Below are positions 27,309 through 34,742 of a stretch of 64,000 nucleotides of DNA, piece by piece. The DNA comes from Oscillospiraceae bacterium. GTDB lineage: Bacteria > Bacillota > Clostridia > Oscillospirales > Ruminococcaceae. A program made the position numbers and the translations under genes. The notes below the pieces were generated by a model, which was not told where the DNA came from, made no database searches, and saw nothing but the letters and a program-made list of their open reading frames with translations. Location: assembly GCA_902363145.1 (NCBI GenBank), contig CABIZB010000001.1, positions 248,001-312,000 on the forward strand. Reading direction: 5' to 3'. Positions within the stretch are counted from its first letter, which is position 1. Each line of letters begins with the position of its first letter.

Positions 27309-27849
27309 TCAAGCGATTGTGGATGTGATATTGAAAAAGGCAAAATTTGTATATATTAACAAGTCTCTGACTGCAAAATTGTGCAAATTGTCAACTGATT
27401 CAAGTCCCTGTATCTTTGCCTTGAGCTCATCGACACGCTTCATCTTGGCTTCGTATCCTGCGATTTGGTTCTCTTTTTCGGCAAGCTGCTCCTTGATTTT
27501 CAGATACGCCTTATTTGTCGAGAGCTTGCCTTCGTCCCAGTCAGCGAAATCTTCGGGCGTGAGAGTGTCGGCGTTATCGACTATGTATTTCTCTTTTTCG
27601 TACTGCTTACCAGAACCAATACCAACCTTTTCAGCAACTACGTCACGAGTTTGAAGGGTAGGAAAATTTTCCTTACCTTTGCCCCCGTCGCTCATTCTTT
27701 CCCTTGCCTTAACGCTCTCGATTTTTTCAAGTCTGCGTGCATATTCAACTCGCTCTGCCTTTGAGAAATCTTTGCGGACTTCGTTTTCACTGATCTCGAT
27801 GTTGAGCTTCTGCTCATCGGTGAGAGAACCCCACGTTCTGACTGAGTCC
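27309..27849 (-). pseudogene. 5'-truncated ParB-like gene
   Basis: The frame is open from a TAG at 27850-27852 down to 27309. It reads through SLTDEQKLNIEISENEVRKD, then YARRLEKIESVKARERM and GSGKQYEKEKYIVDNADTL. This resembles the middle and C-terminal parts of ParB/Noc-like proteins carried by Firmicutes phages. The N-terminal nuclease-like part is absent and no start codon lies before the GERMS-like internal ATG at 27695, so the gene is decapitated. A short product of 128 residues from 27695 cannot be excluded. The break point lies next to an AT-rich repeat region. Confidence 0.7.
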
Positions 27850-27930
27850 TAAGAAAATTTGACTATTAGGAAAAGTAATTGCCAAATTCTAATAGTATTT
27901 TTTGGAAACTAAGTGCCTCAGAGATACCAG

Positions 27931-28084
27931 CTCGACATTTTTGACCCTTTTTTTTGAGGGTAAAAATGCCACTTTTGATAGATAATATCAGGCGAAAACA
28001 GCATTTTTCGTGCTCGACATTTTTGACCCTTTTTGAAATGCCATTTTCGCTTGATATTATCAGGCAAAAACCCCATTTTCGGTG
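27931..28084. repeat. Two-unit tandem repeat (82 and 72 bp)
   Basis: Each unit begins CTCGACATTTTTGACCCTTT and ends with a segment like ATATTATCAGGC, AAAAACCCC or ATTTTCGGTG. The second unit starts at 28013. It is adjacent to a ParB-like remnant, so it could be part of a centromere-like or origin repeat. Confidence 0.75.
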
Positions 28085-28550
28085 AAGATTTCCCTCTATA
28101 TCTATAGACCGTACCCCCTCTGCTACCCACTGCCATCAACAGCTCCAAGAAGCAACAAGTGATAAGGAAAAGGATTAAAGATTGCTTTCCCGAACAACGT
28201 ATGTTGTGAGGAACAGCGTGAGCAACTACTTTGCGAACGATGAATTTTCCCTCGCACTATAGCCAATAGCCAAGCAATGATAATGCCACTGAGTAGATTT
28301 ATCACTGACTACAAGAGACAGCAAGCCCGATTCCAAGCACTCCGATGTAAAGAGCCAAGGACAGTGCCGTTCCCACTACTATAATAAGCAAAGGACTAAT
28401 GACTTGAAACGTATCACTTCCAACGATAATATATACAGTCAGTGATAAAAAACAACTATTGACCGATCACTATATCCTTTCAAGCTCTGAGAAGAGTCAC
28501 TGTTGTAGTGAATCACGGACTGAGACTGTAACCGCTCCCTTATTGACAAG

Positions 28551-28574
28551 CTCAGGTACTAAAACAGTACTTGA
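28551..28574. promoter_or_regulatory. Perfect-dyad hairpin, possible operator
   Basis: CTCAGGTACT (28551-28560) pairs with AGTACTTGAG (28565-28574) with one G-T style mismatch around AAAA. There is no T run on either side, so it is more like an operator or protein site than a terminator. Confidence 0.5.
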
Positions 28575-28930
28575 GATGCTATTGCCTTGACAGAACGATT
28601 CGTTCACCGAGACACTTTTGCTCTTATCATAGGGAGTCGGTGAAGTGCCGAGTCACTATAACATACAACACGTGTACTGTGTTTTGCCGTCTGCCTGTGC
28701 TAAGGTCGTGTTTTCCGACCTTTCATCACAGCCACTACAGCCAGTGGAGCAACAGCCCTTTATATATCTTCTTTTCTTTTCGGGTCAAAAAGCATACAGT
28801 CGCTGTGCTCCTTACAGCTTTTATGCCCCTTGCGAAAAAGAAAAGAAGCAAAAGAAACTGCACTTAATGATTTTTCTTGACAAGAATTGACTTGAAGCAG
28901 TAGCTATAGCAGTCACTATTATAGCATTGG

Positions 28931-29500
28931 CTAAGTCCTGCTTTGAACTGCATCTCTGAGCCTTTTCTTTAAAATATCTGTTATAAACCGCCACTTTTCG
29001 GAGTGACGGCTTTTTTTTATTTTCGGCTGTGCAACGGAACGAGCAGCATAGAGCGCAGTCTTTCGGGTTGCTTCCAGCTCGGCTCTGAGGGCAGTGATTT
29101 CGGCAAGAACCCGATCATTGGCAACCCCATAGCCACCTGTTCTGCGGATTGCAGGCAGCACTTCCGATGTCACCCAGCGCTTGAACTGCTTTGCTGTGGG
29201 CAGCTTGCTGGAGAGGATGAGGGAATAGAGACCTGATTCGTTGATTATTATCATTTGCTGTGTTCCACCAAGGGCGCCCTGAATTGGGGCGTCCTTTTTG
29301 TCTTCATCATCAACATGTGACATAATGGCATTTCTTGGCTTTGCATATCCCAATATCTCAGCCACATCCTTACCGACGAACCAAGGCTCGCCGTGGATTG
29401 TCAGGGTGCGAATTTGACCAAACTCGCTGTTCTGATAGATGGCGATTGCGGTGGTTGGTGTTGTTGTTGAAGAGTTTCCCTGTTTTTCGTGTTCGGACAA
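28931..29500 (-). CDS. Bro-N family phage antirepressor
   Basis: Residues about 18-115 form a Bro-N domain, with SEFGQIRTLTIHGEPWFVGK, DVAEILGY and LILSSKLPTAKQFKRWVTSE. These are hallmarks of phage antirepressors that bind DNA or repressors during induction. The C-terminal part is short and basic (RVLAEITALRAELEATRK, then KRLRDAV) and lacks the usual KilA-C or ANT domain. The start is a TTG at 29500; the frame stays open further upstream without an ATG, so the start is uncertain and the gene may be truncated at either end. It suggests the island was inducible. Confidence 0.85.
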   Translation of the reverse strand: MSEHEKQGNSSTTTPTTAIAIYQNSEFGQIRTLTIHGEPWFVGKDVAEILGYAKPRNAIMSHVDDEDKKDAPIQGALGGTQQMIIINESGLYSLILSSKLPTAKQFKRWVTSEVLPAIRRTGGYGVANDRVLAEITALRAELEATRKTALYAARSVAQPKIKKSRHSEKWRFITDILKKRLRDAVQSRT

Positions 29501-29617
29501 CTGTATCTGTTGTGAACACTCGGTGCAGTGGGGGAGGTTAGCGGACTGGAATATTATGTGTTCTGAAAAATTAGTGACTATACACGAACACAGTTAATTT
29601 ATTGCCTTTTTCTTGTA

Positions 29618-29640
29618 AACTATACCCCGTTGGTATAGTT
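29618..29640. promoter_or_regulatory. Inverted repeat upstream of the antirepressor
   Basis: AACTATACC (29618-29626) and GGTATAGTT (29632-29640) form a perfect 9-bp dyad with a 5-base loop. It lies about 120 bp upstream of the antirepressor start. ACTTTTT follows on the plus strand, so it could instead terminate a plus-strand transcript, but no plus-strand gene precedes it. An operator is the more likely reading. Confidence 0.5.
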
Positions 29641-29762
29641 ACTTTTTGCCATATTGTTCAGCACTTTTGATATCATACTGACTTAATAGGATATAATTAT
29701 TGGGTTATAAATAAGTATTACATACAAGCTTATCATCTGGGAGACCGAGCCAGCGCCCAAAC

Positions 29763-30081
29763 TGCTACAAGCACACTGTATTAGCTTCTGTGCGGCTCTC
29801 TGAGTGACTTTATTATCAGACGTGAAATTACGCTACAAGAGCAGTAGAACGCCATACAGCGCATTGTAGAAGCTCTGAGAGGGTCACAGTCTGCAAGAAC
29901 CGCCGCCGCATTTGTGACAGCGTTCTTGTCTCTCTGGTCATGTACGGCGCACAGCATCAAGCGCACCCAGACACCCACCAGAACGAATAGAAACGCCCTT
30001 TATAGCTCTTCTGCCTGCCCGATGGTGAATTACCCTACAAATATAAAGTTACTCTCACGGCGCTTGTAGAAGCTCTGAGAG
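29763..30081. repeat. Three diverged direct repeats, each able to form a stem-loop
   Basis: The pattern CTACAAG, about 20 bases, then TTGTAGAAGCTCTGAGAG recurs at about 29763-29808, 29832-29881 and 30035-30081. The first copy is the most diverged. In each of the two better copies CTACAA can pair with TTGTAG. An additional stem CAAGAAC/GTTCTTG lies between copies (about 29894-29927). No convincing gene occupies the 625-bp gap 29501-30125. It may be an origin, a transfer site or a repeated RNA. Confidence 0.6.
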
Positions 30082-30083
30082 CA

Positions 30084-30119
30084 TAAAAAAGAGAGCCGCC
30101 GTTGTTTGGCAAGCTCTCT
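30084..30119 (-). terminator. Terminator of the J-domain gene
   Basis: On the minus strand AGAGAGC pairs with GCTCTCT and is followed by TTTTTT. It begins 6 bp after the stop codon of the J-domain gene. Confidence 0.88.
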
Positions 30120-30125
30120 GTTATT

Positions 30126-30626
30126 TTATGCGGTTGTTATCCGTGCGGCGTGCTGGGTCTTAAATTCTGTACAGCCGTAAAGGTCTTTTATTTCGTCAAG
30201 TGTCATCTTTTTGTGGTTCCGTGTGCCGTCCTCTGGTCTGTGCCAGTACCAAGCTTTTTTATTCTTTGAGAACATGAAGTGCAGGGACTTCAATATTTCT
30301 CTGTAGCTGTAAGTGTTGCCTGTGCACCAAATCCATTTGCCGACCAGCTCTATTGTAAGACCATCACAGCTGATAAGCGACTCTATTATCTTGCGGAACT
30401 CTTCGGGCGTTTCGGTGCTGTCGGTTTCTGCGGTGTATGTGTTGCCCTCTGTGTCGGCGTGAATGTTCTTATAGTGGTTGAAGGCTCTTTCATACTCTGC
30501 GTTGATTTCCTTCATGATCTCTTCTGTTGCCGCTCCGTGCAGGTCTGGGTGATACTGCTTGCAAAGCGTGCGGTATGTGTGCTTTACGTCCTCAAGTGTG
30601 TGTGCTGTTTTGAACCATTTTAACAT
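30126..30626 (-). CDS. J-domain (DnaJ-like) protein
   Basis: Start ATG at 30626 follows AAAGG at fair spacing; a 6-codon longer start at 30644 lacks a site. The 166-residue protein begins with a J domain with the invariant HPD at residues 26-28 (KQYHPDLHG). An acidic linker and a C-terminal domain rich in Trp, Tyr and His follow. J proteins stimulate DnaK. It has no Gly/Phe-rich or zinc-finger region, so it is a specialised class III J protein. It is transcribed from its own consensus promoter and ends at a strong terminator, which suggests a self-contained accessory gene. Confidence 0.88.
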   Translation of the reverse strand: MLKWFKTAHTLEDVKHTYRTLCKQYHPDLHGAATEEIMKEINAEYERAFNHYKNIHADTEGNTYTAETDSTETPEEFRKIIESLISCDGLTIELVGKWIWCTGNTYSYREILKSLHFMFSKNKKAWYWHRPEDGTRNHKKMTLDEIKDLYGCTEFKTQHAARITTA

Positions 30627-30681
30627 AATATCAAGACCTTTCATTTGAGCTTGTTGCTCTTTTGATTCATTTCTTGATATT

Positions 30682-30710
30682 ATTATACTGCTTTAAAGTT
30701 ACATTGTCAA
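30682..30710 (-). promoter_or_regulatory. Consensus promoter for the J-domain gene
   Basis: On the minus strand TTGACA (30710-30705), a 17-bp spacer and TATAAT (30687-30682) form a perfect vegetative promoter about 56 bp before the ATG. Confidence 0.88.
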
Positions 30711-30801
30711 TATAAAAACATACAAAATCATTTATAAACTTACAGCGATAAATATATGCAGCTTGCACATATGTTTATTTGTCAGCTTTAAAATATACAA
30801 A

Positions 30802-31014
30802 TCAATATTCTTTATTAGTTTCTCTATCAATAAAAGTAATTTTCACATCACAATTCAGAGCATCGGCAATATCTTCTAATTTATCAACACCCATTTTATT
30901 TCTTGAAATGAGTCCGCCCAGACTTGCCCTTGAAATATTAAGTTTTTCTGCAAGTTCTACTTGCTTTACGTTTTTATCAATAAGAACTTTTTTTATATAC
31001 TTATCCAGTTCCAT
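30802..31014 (-). CDS. XRE-family transcriptional regulator
   Basis: A 70-residue Cro/C1-type protein: KQVELAEKLNISRASLGGLI is a clear helix-turn-helix, followed by KLEDIADALNCDVKI. The ATG is preceded by GGAGG. It is divergent from the small gene at 31248, with back-to-back consensus promoters, the classic layout of a lysogeny-type switch. It probably represses one or both promoters (inference). Confidence 0.9.
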   Translation of the reverse strand: MELDKYIKKVLIDKNVKQVELAEKLNISRASLGGLISRNKMGVDKLEDIADALNCDVKITFIDRETNKEY

Positions 31015-31056
31015 TTTTTATATTACCTCCAATACATTTTATATGAAACTTATTAA

Positions 31057-31085
31057 ATTATACAGCATTAAAGCGAATTTGTCAA
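31057..31085 (-). promoter_or_regulatory. Consensus promoter for the XRE regulator
   Basis: On the minus strand TTGACA (31085-31080), a 17-bp spacer and TATAAT (31062-31057). Confidence 0.85.
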
Positions 31086-31168
31086 TATACATAGTGCATA
31101 GTTAGTTTTTGTGTTTATTATACAATTTTTACGGCGTATGTTTGTACATTATTTTGTATGTATATATA

Positions 31169-31198
31169 TTGACAAGTATGCTTATATGATGCTATAAT
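31169..31198 (+). promoter_or_regulatory. Consensus promoter for the plus-strand island operon
   Basis: TTGACA (31169-31174), an 18-bp spacer and TATAAT (31193-31198). It faces away from the XRE promoter, about 84 bp apart. Confidence 0.82.
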
Positions 31199-31247
31199 AA
31201 GATACAGTAAAGGACACCACAACAAAAACAATATGGAGGTTAAACAA

Positions 31248-31427
31248 ATGAAAAACACTAATAAAAGAAAAACAATTGATAGATGGGATATAATGACAAA
31301 TTACGGTTACGGTTGGGAATGTGAATGCTCTGAATATACATACAAAGAAGCTAAAAATCGTTACAAAGAATATAAAGAAAACACTAACGCAAGCGTAAAA
31401 CTTGAAAAGCATAGAGAACACAAGTAA
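31248..31427 (+). CDS. Small protein, unknown function
   Basis: A 59-residue basic, Tyr/Lys-rich protein with YGYGWECECSEYTYKEA in the middle. ATG at 31248 is preceded by GGAGG at good spacing; a 5-codon longer start overlaps that site and is rejected. It is the first gene after the island's rightward promoter, so it is an early gene of the switch operon. No family recognised. Confidence 0.72.
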   Translation: MKNTNKRKTIDRWDIMTNYGYGWECECSEYTYKEAKNRYKEYKENTNASVKLEKHREHK

Positions 31428-31509
31428 ACGGCTTCTAAAGGGTTGAGCCTGTCAGCCCTATCCCAAAGGCACACGCCTTATACATTAACATTATTGGAGG
31501 TACTTCACT

Positions 31510-31785
31510 ATGAGTACAAACGAACTTCACGCAGTAATTAAGGAACTCAAAGAGTTCAAGCTTCTCAAAGAAGAGGCAGAGGCACGCATAGCAGAACTTG
31601 AGTGCATTATCAAGTCTGAGATGCGCACACAGGACACCAGCAAGCTTGTTGTTGGCGAATACCGTTGCAGTCTCGCCACTGTTACCAGCAACCGCATCGA
31701 CAGCAAGGCTTTGCAGGAGAACCGCCCCGACATCTACACGGCGTATCTCAAAGCTTCATCTTATGAGCGTTTGACCGTTCGGTAA
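31510..31785 (+). CDS. Small phage-type protein with helical N-terminus
   Basis: A 91-residue protein behind a strong TTGGAGG site. The N-terminal half is a charged coiled coil (LKEFKLLKEEAEARIAELE); the C-terminal half, around YRCSLATVTSNRIDSKAL, is typical of small single-strand annealing or replication accessory proteins of Firmicutes phages, but the match is only by general look. It is probably part of the rightward operon. Confidence 0.75.
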   Translation: MSTNELHAVIKELKEFKLLKEEAEARIAELECIIKSEMRTQDTSKLVVGEYRCSLATVTSNRIDSKALQENRPDIYTAYLKASSYERLTVR

Positions 31786-31897
31786 ACTAAACGCCCTTTG
31801 CAAACCGACATTTGCAGGGGGCAACCGTGACACACGGGGCGGCTACTGTTATTATACAGCGCAACCGCCCCAGATGTCAAGGGATTTCGGAGGTTTT

Positions 31898-32095
31898 ATG
31901 CGTATCAAGGAATATTCGACCCGTGAAGCCGTTGCTTTTCTTGCCGCCAGTGGGTTCACATTCTCAAGGCACGGCAAAGGTGGGCACACCATCTACAGCA
32001 ACGGCACATCAAATATCAGTCTGCCCACGCACAGCAAGACTATAAATAAAATGCTGTTCGCTCGCATCGTCAAGGAAAACAGGCTGAGAGGATAA
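31898..32095 (+). CDS. hicA: HicA-like mRNA interferase toxin
   Basis: A 65-residue protein; ATG at 31898 follows GGAGG, and the 8-codon longer start is rejected. It matches the HicA fold: GFTFSRHGKGGHTIYS with the conserved Gly-His and LPTHSKTINKMLFARIVKE at the end. HicA toxins cleave mRNA and are neutralised by HicB, usually encoded next door. No HicB-like protein (about 130 residues with a degenerate RNase H fold) is evident; the two downstream genes do not resemble it. It may be inactive, orphaned or controlled by an unknown partner. Confidence 0.75.
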   Translation: MRIKEYSTREAVAFLAASGFTFSRHGKGGHTIYSNGTSNISLPTHSKTINKMLFARIVKENRLRG

Positions 32096-32114
32096 GAGCA
32101 AAGGAGACTTCAAA

Positions 32115-32312
32115 ATGAATATACGCAGATGTGTTACACATCTTCTTAACACCATGCCAGAAGCTGTTAAGCAAAGGCTGTGCGGCGTGATGTTTACCGC
32201 TGTCGGCTGTATGTCCGCCATTGTAAGCAATGATAACGGCGCTTATGATATAACGGCGGCTGTAATCATGGTTCCGCTGGGTCTGCTTATGGCGTTTGGC
32301 AAAACTGAATAA
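32115..32312 (+). CDS. Small membrane protein
   Basis: A 65-residue protein behind AAAGGAG. It has one or two hydrophobic segments (LCGVMFTAVGCMSAIV and ITAAVIMVPLGLLMAFG). It lies 20 bp after the HicA-like gene, in the same operon. A holin-like or toxin-like role is possible but unsupported. Confidence 0.65.
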   Translation: MNIRRCVTHLLNTMPEAVKQRLCGVMFTAVGCMSAIVSNDNGAYDITAAVIMVPLGLLMAFGKTE

Positions 32313-32329
32313 TGAAAGGATTTTTGAAA

Positions 32330-32761
32330 ATGGATAATGTAAAACTGAATAACCGCATTTCTGAGGCAGCGCCCCTGTCATTCGATATTGAAGATGTAAA
32401 GATATACCCGTCTTTCCTTGTATTTTCCGTTGATTGGTTTTCACTTCCGTTCAAATACAGGTATGACCTTAAAATGAAGCTTATGGGAGCGCCGCTTGAT
32501 TATGCAGAGCAATATATGACTCTTGATGTCATTGTCCCCATTGATAACGGCAGAATCAGAACTACAGAGGCATTTATGTATATGTCTGATTATCCAACCT
32601 TTAACGGCGCAGATTGGAATGTCCCCATAATTCAAGAGTTTGAAAAGTTTATACGGGGCGAGGAAAGCAACATATCCGATGATTGTGAAAAGATCAATGT
32701 TGACGGTAAGCTTCTGACCCTTTCGGCAAGGATAGAGCCATTAAATTTTTCTATTCAATAA
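32330..32761 (+). CDS. Hypothetical island protein
   Basis: A 143-residue protein; ATG at 32330 follows AAAGGA, while the ATG at 32312 overlaps the previous stop and lacks a site. It appears to be a single soluble alpha/beta domain, with IYPSFLVFSVDWFSLPFKY in the first half. It is the last gene of the rightward operon before the recombinase. No family recognised. Confidence 0.7.
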   Translation: MDNVKLNNRISEAAPLSFDIEDVKIYPSFLVFSVDWFSLPFKYRYDLKMKLMGAPLDYAEQYMTLDVIVPIDNGRIRTTEAFMYMSDYPTFNGADWNVPIIQEFEKFIRGEESNISDDCEKINVDGKLLTLSARIEPLNFSIQ

Positions 32762-32830
32762 CTCCATTCACCCGAATGTTAATGTATGTAGCAACCGCTC
32801 AGCGATGGGCGGTTGCTATATACCCATAAC

Positions 32831-32940
32831 TGTAAAAATAGGGTCTGAGCCTGTTTACAAAGCGTAAAACAATGCACATACCGACCCTATATTTACAAAT
32901 TTTCGATAACTGCAATGCGTAAAAATAGAGTACACCCCAA
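32831..32940. promoter_or_regulatory. res-like inverted repeats upstream of the serine recombinase
   Basis: TGTAAAAATAGGGTC (32831-32845) and GACCCTATATTTACA (32883-32897) form a long inverted repeat. A second set with GTAAAAATAGAGTA (from about 32920) and AAATTTACA (ending about 32947) follows. Paired sites of this kind just upstream of a resolvase gene commonly serve as recombination site and autoregulatory operator. Confidence 0.6.
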
Positions 32941-32967
32941 ATTTACAGTCATAGGAGGTCACACGAC

Positions 32968-33534
32968 ATGAAAATTGCTTATGTAAGAGTTTCCACCGTT
33001 GAGCAGAATGAAGCCAGACAGATTGAAGCCCTTGAGAAGTTCGGCGTTGAAAAATGGTTTACCGAAAAAATTTCAGCAAAGGACACGAACCGCCCACAGC
33101 TCAGAGCAATGCTTGACTTTGCCCGAGAAGGAGACACCATTTATATTCACGATTTTTCAAGACTGGCAAGAAGTACAAAGGACTTGCTTGACATCGTTGA
33201 AACGCTTCACAGCAAAGGCATAACGCTTGTAAGCAACAAGGAAAGCATCGACACATCAACACCAACTGGAAAGCTCATGCTTACGATGATTGCGGCGATC
33301 AATGAATTTGAGCGGACAAATTTGCTTGAACGTCAGAAAGAGGGCATAGCCATTGCAAAGCGTAACGGAAAGTATAAGGGTCGCAAGCCGTTCACATCGG
33401 ATAAGTTCGACGGACTGTACGCCCAGTACATCAAGAGAGAAATCAACAAGACAGAGTTTGCAAAGCAGTTGGAGATATCACGACCCACACTTGACAAGAT
33501 GATACATGAAATGGGTGTGACGGGTATCCGATAA
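32968..33534 (+). CDS. Serine recombinase (resolvase/invertase family)
   Basis: A 188-residue protein behind ATAGGAGG. The catalytic serine is in YVRVSTVEQ (residue 9); ARSTKDLLDIV and the FERTNLLERQKEGI region match the small serine recombinases, and a C-terminal helix-turn-helix (KTEFAKQLEISRPTLDKMI) binds DNA. Members resolve cointegrates or invert segments. The inverted repeats upstream are its probable site. It is convergent with the tyrosine integrase 58 bp away. Confidence 0.93.
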   Translation: MKIAYVRVSTVEQNEARQIEALEKFGVEKWFTEKISAKDTNRPQLRAMLDFAREGDTIYIHDFSRLARSTKDLLDIVETLHSKGITLVSNKESIDTSTPTGKLMLTMIAAINEFERTNLLERQKEGIAIAKRNGKYKGRKPFTSDKFDGLYAQYIKREINKTEFAKQLEISRPTLDKMIHEMGVTGIR

Positions 33535-33591
33535 TCAAGGTTTCAACGGTTATATAAATATTTTGTTCGGGGGCATCAGTCCTCCATTTTT

Positions 33592-34497
33592 TTATAACAA
33601 ATTCATCAATGGACTGGTTTTGATCGACCGCACTGTTATTTCATCATCACGCATACTGTTTAAATAGCGCTGAGTAATCATAATATTGCCGTGCCCCATT
33701 AGCCTACTCAGACTATAAACATCAATGCCGTTTTTTAACTGGCTTTGAGCGAAATAATGACGGCAGGTATGCGGCGAACATCTTATGTCACTCCGAACAT
33801 TGGCTTTTTCCCCAGCGATTTTTACAATTCTTTCGATTGCTTCAACAGTAAGCGGCTGACCCGTTCTTGACAAAAAAAGTCTGTTTGAAATGTTCTTATA
33901 TTCAAAATATCCGCTTCGATACCGCATATATTTCATAAGCATCTTAGCAAGGTAAGGGCTTTGGGCTGCTTGACGTTCCTTTTTACCCTTGCCCATAATG
34001 GAAATTGCATTGCTTGAAATTGCATCCATAGGGAGGCAACACAATTCATAATTGCGTATGCCAGTGTCGAAAAGCATATATAAAATAGTTTTGTTCCTGA
34101 TCTCAAGGTAACTTTTTTCACCGTAAACTGCAAGCATTCTCTTGACTTCCGAATCGTTAAAAGTACGTATAAGAGGCATAGTCTCTTTTGCCCATGGGAT
34201 TTTTTCGCAGGGGTTTGATGATATGTATTCCTCAGATACGGCATATTTGAAAAAAGTTCTGAACACTTTCAAAAGTTCATTCAGATATGTTTCTTTTCTG
34301 CCTTTATCAGATACATACTTGAAAAAGTCTTTGAGATGTATGGATTTAACCTTTTCTATTTCGGTAATGTGATGCTTTTCGGATAAGAACCGTTCAAGAT
34401 AGGCAAGGTTATTTTTATATCCTGATATAGTTTTATGTGAGAATTTTTGAATCTCACAGTTAAGGATATACTCAGCAATAAGCTCTGAAATTTGCAT
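33592..34497 (-). CDS. Tyrosine recombinase (integrase)
   Basis: ATG at 34497 follows TAAGGAG; the open frame starts at a TTG 8 codons earlier, which is rejected. The 301-residue protein has an N-terminal SAM-like DNA-binding domain and a catalytic domain with Arg in DTGIRNYEL, HTCRHYF (H-x-x-R), LMGHGNI (His) and the nucleophile in TQRYLN. All catalytic residues are present. It lies next to the 3' end of yebC at the right border of the island and is the likely integrase of this element. Its leader and first codons are duplicated at the left end (15908 onward). Confidence 0.95.
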   Translation of the reverse strand: MQISELIAEYILNCEIQKFSHKTISGYKNNLAYLERFLSEKHHITEIEKVKSIHLKDFFKYVSDKGRKETYLNELLKVFRTFFKYAVSEEYISSNPCEKIPWAKETMPLIRTFNDSEVKRMLAVYGEKSYLEIRNKTILYMLFDTGIRNYELCCLPMDAISSNAISIMGKGKKERQAAQSPYLAKMLMKYMRYRSGYFEYKNISNRLFLSRTGQPLTVEAIERIVKIAGEKANVRSDIRCSPHTCRHYFAQSQLKNGIDVYSLSRLMGHGNIMITQRYLNSMRDDEITVRSIKTSPLMNLL

Positions 34498-34742
34498 AAA
34501 AAAGCGCTCCTTACTTTGCAATATACAAAATAAGAAGCGTTATATACGAAATATATATGCTGAAAGAAGTCCGTAACTCGGATTTTTTACCCTTTGCGTA
34601 TATCATAGCTTTGATATATTTTTCTTGATTCAGCAAAAAATGCAATTTTGAAAAAAACCGCCAAACGACGTATTGAAGCCGTTTAAAATCAGTCTTCTTC
34701 CTCTTCCTCAGGCATATCCCAGTTGTGATATACGTTCTGAAC
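34490..34742. repeat. Right direct repeat of the island (attR-like)
   Basis: It spans the integrase start, the int-yebC gap and the last 54 bases of yebC. It matches 15908-16264 apart from the MITE-2 in the left copy and a few single-base differences (for example TTCAGC against TTAAGC, and GCGCTCC against CGCCCC). The yebC end is the natural part of the target. A palindrome-like sequence GCGTTATATACGAAATATATATGC lies in both copies and may be an integrase binding site. Confidence 0.8.

Larger units (their letters stand above)
27850..28930. other. 1.1-kb gene-free region with repeats and hairpins
   Basis: No open frame here has convincing codon use, a ribosome binding site or a recognisable product. 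The stretch holds the 82/72-bp tandem repeat at 27931-28084, a strong hairpin at 28551-28574, another at 28702-28722 (AAGGTCG with CGACCTT), and several variants of TATAGTGAC on the minus strand. It lies between the truncated ParB-like gene and the antirepressor gene. It may be a replication origin, a partition site or decayed phage DNA. Confidence 0.6.

Noticed and set aside
27918..28148. Possible 76-residue protein across the tandem repeat
   Set aside because: Its two halves only reflect the DNA repeat, and there is no ribosome binding site.
28571..28890. Two overlapping plus-strand frames in the 1.1-kb gap
   Set aside because: Low-quality composition, no ribosome binding site and no recognisable domain.
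29781..29978. 65-residue minus-strand frame in the gene-poor gap
   Set aside because: No start site and odd composition; the segment is better explained by the stem-loop repeats.
29763..30081. CRISPR array
   Set aside because: Only three diverged copies with uneven spacing and no cas genes.
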